A DNA stretch of 64,000 nucleotides from Sphingomonas sp. NBWT7 (GTDB lineage Bacteria; Pseudomonadota; Alphaproteobacteria; Sphingomonadales; Sphingomonadaceae). This document shows, one piece after another, positions 25,929-35,307 of this stretch (the stretch's first letter is position 1; each line of letters opens with the position of its first letter). The notes beneath the pieces are model-generated. The model saw only the letters and a list, made by a program, of their open reading frames with translations. It was not told the origin of the DNA and made no database searches. Made by a program: the position numbers and the translations under genes. Location of the stretch: assembly GCF_014217605.1 (NCBI RefSeq), contig NZ_CP043639.1, positions 643,501 to 707,500 on the forward strand. Reading direction: 5' to 3'.

Positions 25929-26807
25929 CTAAGCCTGGCTGAGCTCGTCCGCGATATGGCGCAGCTTGTCCGGATTTCGGACGATGTAGATCGCGGTGAT
26001 CACACCATCGCTGATCTCGAGCGCAGTAGTCTGAAGCACTTCGCCACGATCGATGCTGACGTAGCCGGGCAATCCGTCGATGGTCGCGGTTCGCAGCAGC
26101 CGGGGTTGGAAGGCGTGCTTGCGCCGGAGACCCTGGAACAGACGGAGCGCCCGATCGAGGCCGCGTACGACGTTGAGGAAGGCGAGCACTTTCCCGCCGC
26201 CGTCCGAATGGATCGCAACGTCCTTGGCGAGGAGACTGGTAAGGGCGGCCGCGTCGCCGCTGCTCGCCGCAGCGAAGAAGGCGCGGGCGATCCTCTCCCC
26301 CTCCTCCCGTCCCAAGGCGAAACGTGGCCTTGCGGCCTGGACATGCTTGCGCGCTCGGGATGCCAGCTGGCGCACCGCTGGTGGGTCGCGGCCGAGGGTG
26401 ACCGCCACCTCGGTGAGAGGCTGTTCGAAGACGTCGTGGAGAAGGAAGGCCGCGCGTTCGAGCGGGGACAGCCGCTCCATGGCAAGCATGAGGGAGAGCG
26501 TGATGTCGTCGGCCAGCGTTTCGTCCTGCTCGGTGCTCCCCACCAGCGGATCGGGAAGCCACGCACCGACGTAGGTCTCGCGGCGGCGGCGCGCCGACTT
26601 GATCTGATCGAGACAGAGCCGCGTCACGATGCGGGTGAGATAGGCGGCGGGCGCGTCGACGCCTCCGTCCGTCTCTCGCCAGCGCAGCCACGCGTCCTGC
26701 ACCACATCCTCCGCCTCGCTGATCGAGCCGAGCATGCGGTAGCCGAGACGCAGCAGCCGGGGCCGCTGCGCCTCGAAGTCGGCGAGTCTTCCGTCAGTCG
26801 ACGGCAT
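25929..26807 (-). CDS. ECF41-type sigma factor with SnoaL-like C-terminal domain
   Basis: A 292-residue sigma-70-family factor. Region 2 is around RLLRLGYRMLGSISEAEDVV and WLRW, region 4 around LSPLERAAFLLHDVFEQPL. It carries the ECF41 hallmarks: a WLPDP linker motif at about residue 106, DGGGKV in the SnoaL-like extension, and NPDKL near the C-terminus. In ECF41 factors the extension, not an anti-sigma factor, controls activity. It overlaps the upstream AhpD-like gene by 14 bases and is the last gene of a four-gene operon. Confidence 0.94.
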   Translation of the reverse strand: MPSTDGRLADFEAQRPRLLRLGYRMLGSISEAEDVVQDAWLRWRETDGGVDAPAAYLTRIVTRLCLDQIKSARRRRETYVGAWLPDPLVGSTEQDETLADDITLSLMLAMERLSPLERAAFLLHDVFEQPLTEVAVTLGRDPPAVRQLASRARKHVQAARPRFALGREEGERIARAFFAAASSGDAAALTSLLAKDVAIHSDGGGKVLAFLNVVRGLDRALRLFQGLRRKHAFQPRLLRTATIDGLPGYVSIDRGEVLQTTALEISDGVITAIYIVRNPDKLRHIADELSQA

Positions 26808-27264
26808 GGTGCTCTTCCGGCTCAGGCGGGTGCGCCGCCCGGAAGCCGACCTGCAGCCGGTTCCAGGTATTGATCGCACCGATCGCGAGCGTCAGCTGCA
26901 CCTGCTCCTCGTCCGAGAACTGCTCCCTCAGCGCTTCATAGTCCCGATCGGGCGCCTTCGTCTCGGCCAGAAGCGTCAGCGCCTCGGTCCAGCCCAGGGC
27001 CGCTCTCTCCCGCGCGGAGTAGAGCGTCGACTCCCGCCAGGCGTCCAGCATGTAGAGCTTCATCTCCGCGACCTCGTGTCTGCGCAGGAAGGTCGCGTGC
27101 ATGTGGATACAGAAGGCGCAGCCGTTGATCTGCGACGCGCGCAGCTTGACGAGCTCGAGCAAGACCGAGTCCAGTCCGGCGGCGTGCAGAGCCTGCTCAA
27201 GCGTCATCATAGCCTTGATGCCGGCCGGGAAGAGGGCGCTCGGGTTGTCGATACGTGGGGTCAT
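26794..27264 (-). CDS. AhpD-like carboxymuconolactone decarboxylase-family protein in the ECF41 operon
   Basis: A 156-residue protein with NGCAFCIHMHATFLRRH (CxxCxxxH) and NTWNRLQVGFR near the end. It is a close relative of the 25,209 gene in layout and motif. It starts at the ATG at 27,264, one base after the membrane-protein stop, and overlaps the sigma-factor gene. Confidence 0.9.
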   Translation of the reverse strand: MTPRIDNPSALFPAGIKAMMTLEQALHAAGLDSVLLELVKLRASQINGCAFCIHMHATFLRRHEVAEMKLYMLDAWRESTLYSARERAALGWTEALTLLAETKAPDRDYEALREQFSDEEQVQLTLAIGAINTWNRLQVGFRAAHPPEPEEHHAVD

Positions 27265-27265
27265 C

Positions 27266-27700
27266 TCAGGCTCCTGTGATCTGGGCATGTGGAAGGCGGA
27301 CCGTGTCCGAGCGAAGGTCGCGCCAGGCCCATGCGGCGAGACCGGTTGCGACCAGGGCTGGCAGCGTGACAGCGGGAAAGTCGCGTGCGATCGCCTCGGA
27401 ACCGCAGATGCCGACAGCGACTTCCCAGAGGTGGAACAGTGCATGGCCGGCCAGCCATAGGGCTGCGGCACTCCAGAGCGACGTGCGCAGCGCTGGCCTA
27501 ACCACACCCGCCAGCATGGCCGTCCCGATCAGGACGAAGATCAGCCCGATGTCGCGGAGGAAATGCTGGTTGAACGGCCCCGTGGTCGTCACGCCCGGTA
27601 CGGCGAAATACCAGTTCGCAGGCGACGCCAGCATGAAGAGGCCGTTGGCGCCAAGCCCGACGCCTTCGACCGCGGCAAGGCCCAGGACGAAGCCGCGCAT
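27266..27700 (-). CDS. Small four-segment membrane protein in the ECF41 operon
   Basis: A 144-residue hydrophobic protein with about four membrane segments (for example IGLIFVLIGTAMLAGVV and SAAALWLAGHALFHLWEVAV). The family is not recognised. The ATG overlaps the epimerase stop (ATGA), so it is coupled to that gene. Confidence 0.75.
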   Translation of the reverse strand: MRGFVLGLAAVEGVGLGANGLFMLASPANWYFAVPGVTTTGPFNQHFLRDIGLIFVLIGTAMLAGVVRPALRTSLWSAAALWLAGHALFHLWEVAVGICGSEAIARDFPAVTLPALVATGLAAWAWRDLRSDTVRLPHAQITGA

Positions 27701-28461
27701 CAGGCGTGCTCCAGCTTGCGCTGGCTCTCGAGCCAGGCATCGAACCGCGTGGGCAGAAGGCGAGCCCGCTCGCCGGGTACGAGAGAGGTGTCGTCCACCG
27801 GCGTGCCGAAGTAGGACGTGCCCTGATCGATGTAGACCGGCCGGGGGTCGTCCCGCTCTCCGAGCCAGCTGCCGACGAACTCGGCGAGCGGAGCGCGTTC
27901 CGGCCCGGCGATCTCGACCACGCCGCCAAGGGGCGGGGCAAGGGCCACATGAACGAGGGCTGCTGCCACGTCCGCGGATGCGATGGGCTGAAGGGCGAAG
28001 GTCGGCAGATGTACGACGCCGTCGCGGGTGTAGCCGTCGGCGATCGTCGCCATGAACTCGAAGAACTGCGTGGCGTGTACGATGGTGAACGGAAGGCCGC
28101 TCGCCTGGATAAGATCTTCCTGCGCCTGCTTGGCACGGAAGTAGCCTGACGCCTGCAGGCGAGCCGTTCCGACGACCCAAAGTGCGACCAGGTGCGCGAC
28201 CCCGGCCGATCTCGCGGCCGCAACGACGTTCCGGGTCGAGGTATCGAAGAAAGAGAGGACCGCCTTGTCCTCGAAAGATGGCGAGTTGCTGACGTCCACC
28301 ACGACGCGCGCATCCGCAAACGCCTCGTCGAGCCCCGCGCCGGTAAGCACGTCTACCCCGCTGGATGGGGAGGCGGCGACCGCCTCACGGCCCATGCCCA
28401 GCAGATTGCCGACGAGCTGCCGGCCTATCAGTCCGGTACCACCGATAACGACGATCTTCAT
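27700..28461 (-). CDS. NmrA/SDR-type NAD(P)-binding epimerase-like protein
   Basis: A 253-residue atypical short-chain dehydrogenase with the dinucleotide motif VVIGGTGLIGRQLV at the N-terminus and no classical YxxxK in the usual context. NmrA-like and epimerase-like proteins, with carboxymuconolactone decarboxylases and oxidoreductases, form the typical ECF41 target set. First gene of the operon, 31 bases after the promoter at 28,492. Confidence 0.88.
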   Translation of the reverse strand: MKIVVIGGTGLIGRQLVGNLLGMGREAVAASPSSGVDVLTGAGLDEAFADARVVVDVSNSPSFEDKAVLSFFDTSTRNVVAAARSAGVAHLVALWVVGTARLQASGYFRAKQAQEDLIQASGLPFTIVHATQFFEFMATIADGYTRDGVVHLPTFALQPIASADVAAALVHVALAPPLGGVVEIAGPERAPLAEFVGSWLGERDDPRPVYIDQGTSYFGTPVDDTSLVPGERARLLPTRFDAWLESQRKLEHA

Positions 28462-28491
28462 GTCCGTGCCTCCTGCATCTCGTGCAGGCAT

Positions 28492-28518
28492 GACGAGACA
28501 GGCAGGGCGGGTGTGACA
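28492..28518 (-). promoter_or_regulatory. ECF41-type promoter of the epimerase-sigma factor operon
   Basis: On the minus strand TGTCACA (28,518-28,512), 16 bases, CGTC (28,495-28,492). It matches the copy at 25,709 in both boxes, in spacer length and in the bases just before CGTC, so the sigma factor probably transcribes its own operon. Confidence 0.9.
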
Positions 28519-29058
28519 TCCCGCGTCAAAGTCTCATCAGTTGGCGCCACTTCGGATGACTACCGGAACGAGGACTTCACGCAGCGGCTGCACGACTACG
28601 ACGTCGTCCTCACCTCCCGGGAACCAAACGTGCTGGAGCGGTCGCTTAAGGTCCTGCGGCCCGGCGGCAAACTCATCTCCCTGTCCGGGCCTACCGATCC
28701 GGCGTTCGGCCAATCTGTGGGGGCGAACTGGGCCGTGCGCCAGATCATGCGCCTGATGAGCTCCCGGTTCCGGCGGCTCGCCAGGCAACACGGGATCGAG
28801 TATTGCCTTCTCTTCATGAGGGCGGGCAGAGCCCAGCTCGCGAAGATCGCTGCTTTCGACGAGAGCGGGGCGATCAGGCCGGTACTGGATCGGATCAGGC
28901 CGTTCGTGCGCACGTCGGAGATCCTGTCGCTGATCGACGACACGCGGGGGCCGGGCAAGGTCGTGGTGTCGCGCGACTTGGACCCGTACTCGGTCGACGA
29001 TCTCCTTACGAAGCCCCGGTCTGTTTCGCGCATCAAGCGCGATGTCTCGACGTCCTGA
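28515..29058 (+). pseudogene. C-terminal remnant of a zinc-less quinone-oxidoreductase-like (MDR) dehydrogenase
   Basis: The frame encodes YRNEDFTQRLHDYDVVLTS, then VLRPGGKLISLSG and LIDDTRGPGKVVVSRDL at the end, the nucleotide-binding and C-terminal half of MDR-family NADP-dependent oxidoreductases. About 150 N-terminal residues and any start codon are missing: the homology begins at about 28,515, inside the ECF41 promoter. It is therefore a 5'-deleted relic. Confidence 0.75.
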
Positions 29059-29075
29059 TCAAGCGAGTCTTTCCA

Positions 29076-30827
29076 ATGCAATCTGCGCGGAGTATCAGAA
29101 GACTTATCCCGGATGGCGGAAAGGATGATCGGGTCGTGACCTCGTTTGCGGAGCGGCCACAGCCCTTCTACGCCGCGCCCGCGCCTGAGCAGCAACTTTC
29201 CACATCAGTGCCGTCGGGGTTGTCATCAGGATCCGTAGAGAACTATGCCGACGGATCCCCATTGCTGCTCCTGCATGCAGATCCATCGGGCGAAGCGCTA
29301 TTTCTGAACCTCAGATACTCGGATCTCACCGGAGAGGACCGTGATCAAGCGATCGCCGAACAGCTTTGGAAGACCCGGATTCATCCGGAAGATCTTGGGT
29401 CACTGCTCGGAACGCTTAAAGGAGCAGACGAAGATGGTCGATTAGCGCAGGCCGAGTTCCGCCTGAAGCATGCCGACGCCTCGTTCCGCTGGATGCGGCT
29501 CTACCTGAGGCTTCACGCTGACGATGACGGAAACCTCGTCTGGCACGGGATGGCTACCGACATCGAAGGAGAGCGAGCGGCGCAGCTGGAGCTGCAGGCG
29601 CTCAGCGAAAGTCTGCAGAGTCGCATAAACCGGCAGGCCGCCGAACTCGCCCGGACCGAGGCCCGCTACTCCAGTCTCTTCGCTGTCAGCAAGATCGCTT
29701 TCGCCGAGCAGGACATGGCAGAGGCGGCGCGTTTGCTGCAGGCGCTCAAGGCAGAGGGGGTGACGGACCTCGCAGCGTACATGGACGCGCATCCCGAAAC
29801 GATGGCGAAGTGCGTCGCGGCCGTGACGACGGTTTCGGTCAACGAGGCCTGCATGAGCATGCTGGGCTTCGATGACGTAGACGGCGCGGTGGATCGTCCG
29901 GTTGACCGAACCGCGGAAGACATCGAGACGGTCCTGCTGCGGCAGTTCGAGATGATCTTCTACGATCGGGAAAGCGTAGAGGGCCGGGTCGTCCTTATCG
30001 GCAGCAAGGGACGCCGGGTCCCCGTCTTTTATTCGGCCACGCGGCTAGGGGACGAGCGACAGCTGTCCAGCCTGGTGGATGTGAGCAGCCAGGAGCGTGT
30101 CGAGGAGCTGCGGCGCGCGGCGCAGGAGGAGCTTGCCCGCGCCAATCGCGTGGCGACCGTCGGCGCCTTCTCTGCATCGATCGCCCATGAACTCAATCAG
30201 CCGATAGCATCCGTCAGCATGGATGCGAACACCGGGTTGCGACTCCTGCGGCGTGACACCCCGGATTTCGTTAGCGCCATCAGGATCCTGGAGAGGGTCG
30301 CCACCACCGCACAGCGGATCGGCACCATCGTCAAGCACACTCACGACCAGATCACCAGCGGGCGACAGGACTTGCGGAGGCTCGATCCCGCCCAGCTCGC
30401 GCGGAGGACCTGCGAGCTCCTCGCGCGCGACATGCGGGACGACGGAGTGGATCTCCGGTTCGAAGACGATGGCGCGGCGCCAGCGATCATGGGCGACTTC
30501 ATCGATCTCCAGCAGGTGCTGATCAATCTTGTCAACAACGCACGCGACTCCATGCTTGACGTGCCGCATGTTCCAAAGATCATCACCGTTCGGGTGCAGT
30601 CGACGGAACACCAGGTAGCGGTGTGCGTGGAGGATGTCGGAAAGGGCATCCCGGAAGACGACAAAGACCGACTGTTCCAGCCGTTCTTCACGACGAAGGC
30701 AGGTGGCATCGGTCTGGGACTGCAGATCTGCCTTTCGACCATTCAACGGATGGGCGGCGAGATGACCGCCGCGAACAGGCCGGCTGGAGGAGCGGTATTC
30801 TGCTTCCGGCTTCCGGCCCTGGACTGA
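29076..30827 (+). CDS. PAS-domain sensor histidine kinase (kinase A), soluble
   Basis: A 583-residue kinase without membrane segments. Order: a PAS domain (about 40-165, with RIHPEDL), a coiled coil (165-200), the variant PAS domain (about 198-345, FAEQDMAEAARLL and GVTDLAAYMDAHPE), HisKA with the phospho-acceptor His371 in SIAHELNQPIAS, and HATPase (N box NLVNNARDSM, G1 VEDVGKGIPE, G2 GGIGLGLQIC). No receiver is encoded next to it. Its stop overlaps the start of the TonB receptor gene (TGATG). The input signal is unknown. Confidence 0.9.
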   Translation: MQSARSIRRLIPDGGKDDRVVTSFAERPQPFYAAPAPEQQLSTSVPSGLSSGSVENYADGSPLLLLHADPSGEALFLNLRYSDLTGEDRDQAIAEQLWKTRIHPEDLGSLLGTLKGADEDGRLAQAEFRLKHADASFRWMRLYLRLHADDDGNLVWHGMATDIEGERAAQLELQALSESLQSRINRQAAELARTEARYSSLFAVSKIAFAEQDMAEAARLLQALKAEGVTDLAAYMDAHPETMAKCVAAVTTVSVNEACMSMLGFDDVDGAVDRPVDRTAEDIETVLLRQFEMIFYDRESVEGRVVLIGSKGRRVPVFYSATRLGDERQLSSLVDVSSQERVEELRRAAQEELARANRVATVGAFSASIAHELNQPIASVSMDANTGLRLLRRDTPDFVSAIRILERVATTAQRIGTIVKHTHDQITSGRQDLRRLDPAQLARRTCELLARDMRDDGVDLRFEDDGAAPAIMGDFIDLQQVLINLVNNARDSMLDVPHVPKIITVRVQSTEHQVAVCVEDVGKGIPEDDKDRLFQPFFTTKAGGIGLGLQICLSTIQRMGGEMTAANRPAGGAVFCFRLPALD

Positions 30828-33226
30828 TGATGGTGCTCGAGACTTCACCGCGCGCTTCCTGCCGGGCTGGCTCCCGTATGCGGAACCAGCACCGTCGAAC
30901 TCGGAAAGTCGGACGAGGCTGGCTGGCGATCGTCATCGCGGCGTGCGGTTCGTTCTCGCCTAGCGCCGCATACGGTCAGGCTGCCAATATGCCCGCCGCC
31001 GCAGACGCGGCCGAAGACGGTCGGGCGGATGACATACTGGTCACCGCTCGACGTCGCTCGGAACGCCTGCAGACTGTTCCCATCGCCATCACTGCCGTGA
31101 GCTCGGAGGAGTTGGCGCGTGCGGGCGTTCAGAACATCTCTCAACTTGAGGCGATCGATCCTTCGTTGACGTTTCGGGCAGCCAACATCGCCAGCTCGAC
31201 TGCCAACCTGATCGTGCGAGGGCTTGGGACGACGGGTTCCAACCGCAGCTTCGAAGGATCCGTCGGCATCTTCGTCGATGGTATCTATCGGACAAGGGCT
31301 GCGGCGGCGCTCCAGAACTTCGTCGACGTTGGGGACGTGGAGGTGCTCCGCGGCCCCCAGGGTACGCTCTTCGGCAAGAACACGAACGGAGGCGCGGTCC
31401 TTCTTTCCTCCAATCGGCCGTCCTTCGAAGGCCAGAGCGGCTCGCTCGAGGCAAACTACGGCTCATACGACAGTCTTATCGTGCGCGCGGCTCTGAACCT
31501 CCCGCTCTCCCACGTCGTGGCGGTCCGGGCGGCAGGAACGGTGTCGCACACCGACGGCTTCTTCGATGACGTGAGCCGAAATCGTTCCTTGAACGGCGGC
31601 GACTCGCAGGTCTTCAAGCTGCAGATGCTCCTGGAGCCGGCACCCGGACTGTCGATCCGGATCATAGGGGACTACGCTGAAGGGCAGGGCAACTGCTGCT
31701 ACGCGACGTCCCAGCTCGCTGTCGGGCCGCTGCAGCCGCTCGTGGACGAACTTATTCGCGCAGGTGGAGGCAATCTGCCTTCAAGGCGTGCCTCCGACCG
31801 GGAGCAGAGCCTGAATGGCGACGGCCATCAGACGATCAGCGATGCCGGCGTGTCGCTGATCGTCGATGTTGCGGTGCCGGGCGGAAGTCTGCGGTCGTCC
31901 ACCGGGTACCGCTTCTATCGCGTTCGGCAGACCGACATGGACCCGGACTTTTCGGGGGCAGACATATTTCGATACGACGAGGCCTTCCGAAGCAGCTTCG
32001 TCTCACAGGAACTCGTCTACGCCGCTAATATCCGGCCGTTGCGCGCCGACGTGGTTGTCGGAGGCTTCGCGTCGGACGAGCGGCTCGCAATGGATCGCCA
32101 GTTGCCCTGGGCCGCTCAGGCTCAACCAGTCTGGGACTCCGTCTTCGCGGGCCTGGGCCTGCCGGTCGGCACGGCTGACGCCGCTCCTGGCTTGATCGGC
32201 GACGAGGCGATGGGCGGAAGCGTTCGATCCTACTCGGCCTTCGCACATGCCGACATCCAGCTGAACGATCGTCTATCCGTGATCGCCGGCCTCCGATACT
32301 CCGTCGAGGACCGAACCGGGAGGTTCGCCTACCGCTACTACCGACCCGCCCCAACCGAACCGTTCCGACTGCTGGGCATCCAGCCGGGGCCCGCATACGA
32401 CGATCGGCACCACGATGGCGCTCTCAGCGGCACCCTCGGCTTCGAACTGCGGCCCTGGCGGAACGTGACGACCTACCTGACGTACAATCGCGGCTTCAAG
32501 GCGGGCGGGGTTAACATCGACGCAAACGGGGCGGGTACGCGGGCGAACAATCCGGCGGAGGTCGCGGACGGCACTCCCCTAAGCGCCGAATACCAGCCCG
32601 AGACAATCGATGCGTTCGAGTTCGGTGCCAAGGCTGGGTATCTCGGTGGTCGCGCGCAGACCAACGTAGCGATCTTCTACTACGACATCGCCAAGCTGCA
32701 GACTGCGCAATTCGTCGGTCTGCGGACGACCATCATCAACGCCAGCAGCGCGACCGACTATGGTGCGGAGATCGAGAACACGCTTCGCATCAGTCCGGCT
32801 TTGTCGATCGAGGCCGCCGCGACCTGGATTCCCCACGCCCGATATGGTCGCGGGGGGGGTATCGATCCTGTCCTCGCCGGGGCCCGCTTCCGTTTTACGC
32901 CGGTGGTGAGTACGAACATTGCGGCGCTGCTGGAGCGGCCTGTTTCCCCGGCCATAAATCTTACGGGACGCTTGGCATATCGCTTCCGGAGCGCACAGTT
33001 CGTCGACACGGCGGGGACCACGCGGCAGGAACCTACGCACCTTGTAGATGCCTCGCTCGGTCTCCGGCTTCCTGCGTCGGATCTCGAGGTCAACCTGATG
33101 GCCAGCAATCTTCTTGATGTGACCTACGTGGAGCAGGCGCTCGCGACGCCGCTTCAGGCAGGGTCAATCAGCGGCTTCCTGGCGCCGCCGCGCACGATCC
33201 AGGTAAGAGTCTCGAAGAGGCTCTAA
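30827..33226 (+). CDS. TonB-dependent receptor, translationally coupled to kinase A
   Basis: A 799-residue receptor. After an N-terminal extension comes a signal peptide (WLAIVIAACGSFSPSAAYGQ), a TonB box region (DDILVTARRRSERLQTVPIA), the plug with LIVRGLGTTGSN and VEVLRGPQGTLFGKNTNGG, and the barrel, ending IQVRVSKRL. This is the classic sphingomonad CirA/FecA-like type; the substrate is unknown. The start at 30,827 overlaps the kinase stop. A run of eight G at 32,852-32,859 is read through in frame. Confidence 0.92.
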   Translation: MMVLETSPRASCRAGSRMRNQHRRTRKVGRGWLAIVIAACGSFSPSAAYGQAANMPAAADAAEDGRADDILVTARRRSERLQTVPIAITAVSSEELARAGVQNISQLEAIDPSLTFRAANIASSTANLIVRGLGTTGSNRSFEGSVGIFVDGIYRTRAAAALQNFVDVGDVEVLRGPQGTLFGKNTNGGAVLLSSNRPSFEGQSGSLEANYGSYDSLIVRAALNLPLSHVVAVRAAGTVSHTDGFFDDVSRNRSLNGGDSQVFKLQMLLEPAPGLSIRIIGDYAEGQGNCCYATSQLAVGPLQPLVDELIRAGGGNLPSRRASDREQSLNGDGHQTISDAGVSLIVDVAVPGGSLRSSTGYRFYRVRQTDMDPDFSGADIFRYDEAFRSSFVSQELVYAANIRPLRADVVVGGFASDERLAMDRQLPWAAQAQPVWDSVFAGLGLPVGTADAAPGLIGDEAMGGSVRSYSAFAHADIQLNDRLSVIAGLRYSVEDRTGRFAYRYYRPAPTEPFRLLGIQPGPAYDDRHHDGALSGTLGFELRPWRNVTTYLTYNRGFKAGGVNIDANGAGTRANNPAEVADGTPLSAEYQPETIDAFEFGAKAGYLGGRAQTNVAIFYYDIAKLQTAQFVGLRTTIINASSATDYGAEIENTLRISPALSIEAAATWIPHARYGRGGGIDPVLAGARFRFTPVVSTNIAALLERPVSPAINLTGRLAYRFRSAQFVDTAGTTRQEPTHLVDASLGLRLPASDLEVNLMASNLLDVTYVEQALATPLQAGSISGFLAPPRTIQVRVSKRL

Positions 33227-33266
33227 TGCATCGTGAACCGCGAACGAGTTGTCACGCCACCGGGGC

Positions 33267-34046
33267 TCAGCTGTCAGCAGAGCCCTCGAAGACGATGCTG
33301 AACCGCGTGCCGTTTTCTCCGGACGCAACCTCGACGAAGTGCCCCAGAGCAAGGCAGTGCTCCCGCACGATCGAGAGGCCGAGACCAAGCCCGTCGCTTG
33401 ATGCATCGGCCTGATAGAATGCCTCGAAGAGGCGGGCCTGGGTGTCAGCGGGGATGGCGGTCCCGTCGCTCAAGACGTCTACGCGAACCTTCCCTGCGCT
33501 CCGCCAGGTGCTCACCCTGACAAAGCCTCGCCCATATTTCAGGGCGTTGCCGATCAAGTTGTCCAGGATCGAACGCATGCGTACGCGGTCGGTGCGGACG
33601 GGGACGGACAGACGAGCGATCTCAAGTCTGACGCCTCCGGCGGCGGCGGACTTCGCCCAGACCGCCTCGGTCTCGTCCATGATGGCTCCCAGGCATTGAA
33701 GGACGGGTGGGCCGAACGGCTCCTGCGAGATCGCGGCCCCGACAAGATCGGCCAGCCCACGCGCCATCCGGCGCACCTGCGTTCGAGCGGCCTCAATCCA
33801 GACACGATCGGCAGCCAGCTGCTCCGCCAGGTCCAGCCTCTCGAGCGCGTGCGAGATGATCTGGAGCGGCTGCATTAGATCATGGCCAGCAGCTGCCATA
33901 GCCGAGCGCAGGGCGCGGGTAACTGCCAGGTCAGCCGGCTCCGCCGCTACAGGAATGGCGGCAGCGCTGTCCGTCTGCGTTGTCGCGACATGGACAGCGC
34001 CGCCGATCGGCTCAGATGCCCTCATGAATGCCATCCGATGCTGCAT
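33267..34046 (-). CDS. Minimal histidine kinase without a sensor domain
   Basis: A 259-residue cytosolic kinase with HisKA (GHDLMQPLQIISHAL), N box LDNLIGNALKYG and G2 box SSDGLGLGLSIV. The G1 region, DVLSDGTAIP, lacks the usual DxGxG, so its activity may be altered. There is no sensory domain. The ATG at 34,046 has GGAG/GGAGAAG upstream, and the gene overlaps the end of the M48 protease gene by 35 bases. Confidence 0.82.
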   Translation of the reverse strand: MQHRMAFMRASEPIGGAVHVATTQTDSAAAIPVAAEPADLAVTRALRSAMAAAGHDLMQPLQIISHALERLDLAEQLAADRVWIEAARTQVRRMARGLADLVGAAISQEPFGPPVLQCLGAIMDETEAVWAKSAAAGGVRLEIARLSVPVRTDRVRMRSILDNLIGNALKYGRGFVRVSTWRSAGKVRVDVLSDGTAIPADTQARLFEAFYQADASSDGLGLGLSIVREHCLALGHFVEVASGENGTRFSIVFEGSADS

Positions 34047-35307
34047 TGCACTTCTCCGCTCCTGCGAGATCCGCACTTGGTCTCGCCGCGTTGCCGCTCC
34101 TGCAATCCGCGCATCTCAACGCCGATGCTGCGGACGCCGCGTGGTCGGCCTTCCACTCCATGGCCGCCTCGATACGCCGAGCGTTGCTGGGATGATCGTA
34201 GAAGAGGAACTCCTCCAGTCGGGTCGGTCGGCTTGCCCGGTAGTCCGCAGTGGCGAGCACCGCCCGGGCCATGCCGTCCGGTTCGCGAGCGAGTTCGAGA
34301 CCGTATCTGTCAGCATCGGCCTCCACCAGGCGCTCGGCCGTGTTCACGAGCGGCGTCGTGACGAGCGTGTACACGGCGAAGATGCCGAGCAGGATCGGTA
34401 GGCCGGCGGGGTCCGCGAGGCTCAGTTCCGACCTTCCGAGCAGGCGTGCGGACGACTTGAAGGAGCGCTGGGCCACCAGTAGACCCACTCCGACCACGAA
34501 GGTTAGGAAGATCGCGAGCTGAAGCGGATGAGCATGCCGCTGATGTCCAAGTTCATGGGCCACCACCGCCCTGACCGCGCCAACGTCTGCGCCCTGCGCG
34601 AACATCGCGTCGCTCAGCAGCACGGTGGCCGAAGAACCAATGCCCGTGACCGACGCCGTGTATCGGCTGCTCTGGCGTGATCCGTCGTACACGAGGATGC
34701 GGTCGCCGCCCACGCCGCCCACGCCGCCACTCGCCACCAGTCGCTCGACCGCCGTGCGCATCTCGCCGGCGGGTGCGGGCGCGTAGCGATGAAGAATGGG
34801 AGCAAGCGCGACAGGCTGGACCACGAGCGCGAGAACGAGTCCTAGTGCCGCAAGCCCGGTTCCCCACACCCACCAGCGTGGGCCCGTGCGGCGTGCCGCC
34901 GCGTAGAAGCCGGCGAGCAGCGGGGCGCCGACGAGTGCCGTCACGAGAGACTGGATCGCATATTCTGCCGCCCAGGCTGCAAGCGGCTGATGCGAGAAGC
35001 CGTACGAACGCTCGCGGTGCCAGTCCGCCACGGCGAACCAGGGCATCTCTAGGGCGAAGTAGGAGAAGAGGATCACGAAACTGATCGCGAACGCGGACCG
35101 GTTTGGTTTCGCTCGCGATCGGAGGCTGGCGGCCAGCATCGCTGCCAGATCGATCCGAGCAAGCAACGCGGCGATGGCGAGCGCCACCAGCTTGGAGCAG
35201 AGCAGGAGCCAGTGCGCTTCTCTCGTGTACGCGGTCGCGGCAAGCTCGCGCGCAAGCGGGATGAGGTGAAGGTAGGCTTCCGTCGCCGATCTGACATCGA
35301 TGGCCAT
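34012..35307 (-). CDS. M48-family membrane metallopeptidase (Ste24/HtpX-like)
   Basis: A 431-residue membrane protein with five or more hydrophobic segments and the zinc site VVAHELGHQRHAHPL (HExxH), with the third ligand in ERLVEADADRYGL. This is the CAAX-protease/HtpX pattern. Such enzymes act in membrane protein quality control. The C-terminus runs past the core with a polar tail and overlaps the kinase gene. Confidence 0.9.
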   Translation of the reverse strand: MAIDVRSATEAYLHLIPLARELAATAYTREAHWLLLCSKLVALAIAALLARIDLAAMLAASLRSRAKPNRSAFAISFVILFSYFALEMPWFAVADWHRERSYGFSHQPLAAWAAEYAIQSLVTALVGAPLLAGFYAAARRTGPRWWVWGTGLAALGLVLALVVQPVALAPILHRYAPAPAGEMRTAVERLVASGGVGGVGGDRILVYDGSRQSSRYTASVTGIGSSATVLLSDAMFAQGADVGAVRAVVAHELGHQRHAHPLQLAIFLTFVVGVGLLVAQRSFKSSARLLGRSELSLADPAGLPILLGIFAVYTLVTTPLVNTAERLVEADADRYGLELAREPDGMARAVLATADYRASRPTRLEEFLFYDHPSNARRIEAAMEWKADHAASAASALRCADCRSGNAARPSADLAGAEKCNAASDGIHEGI

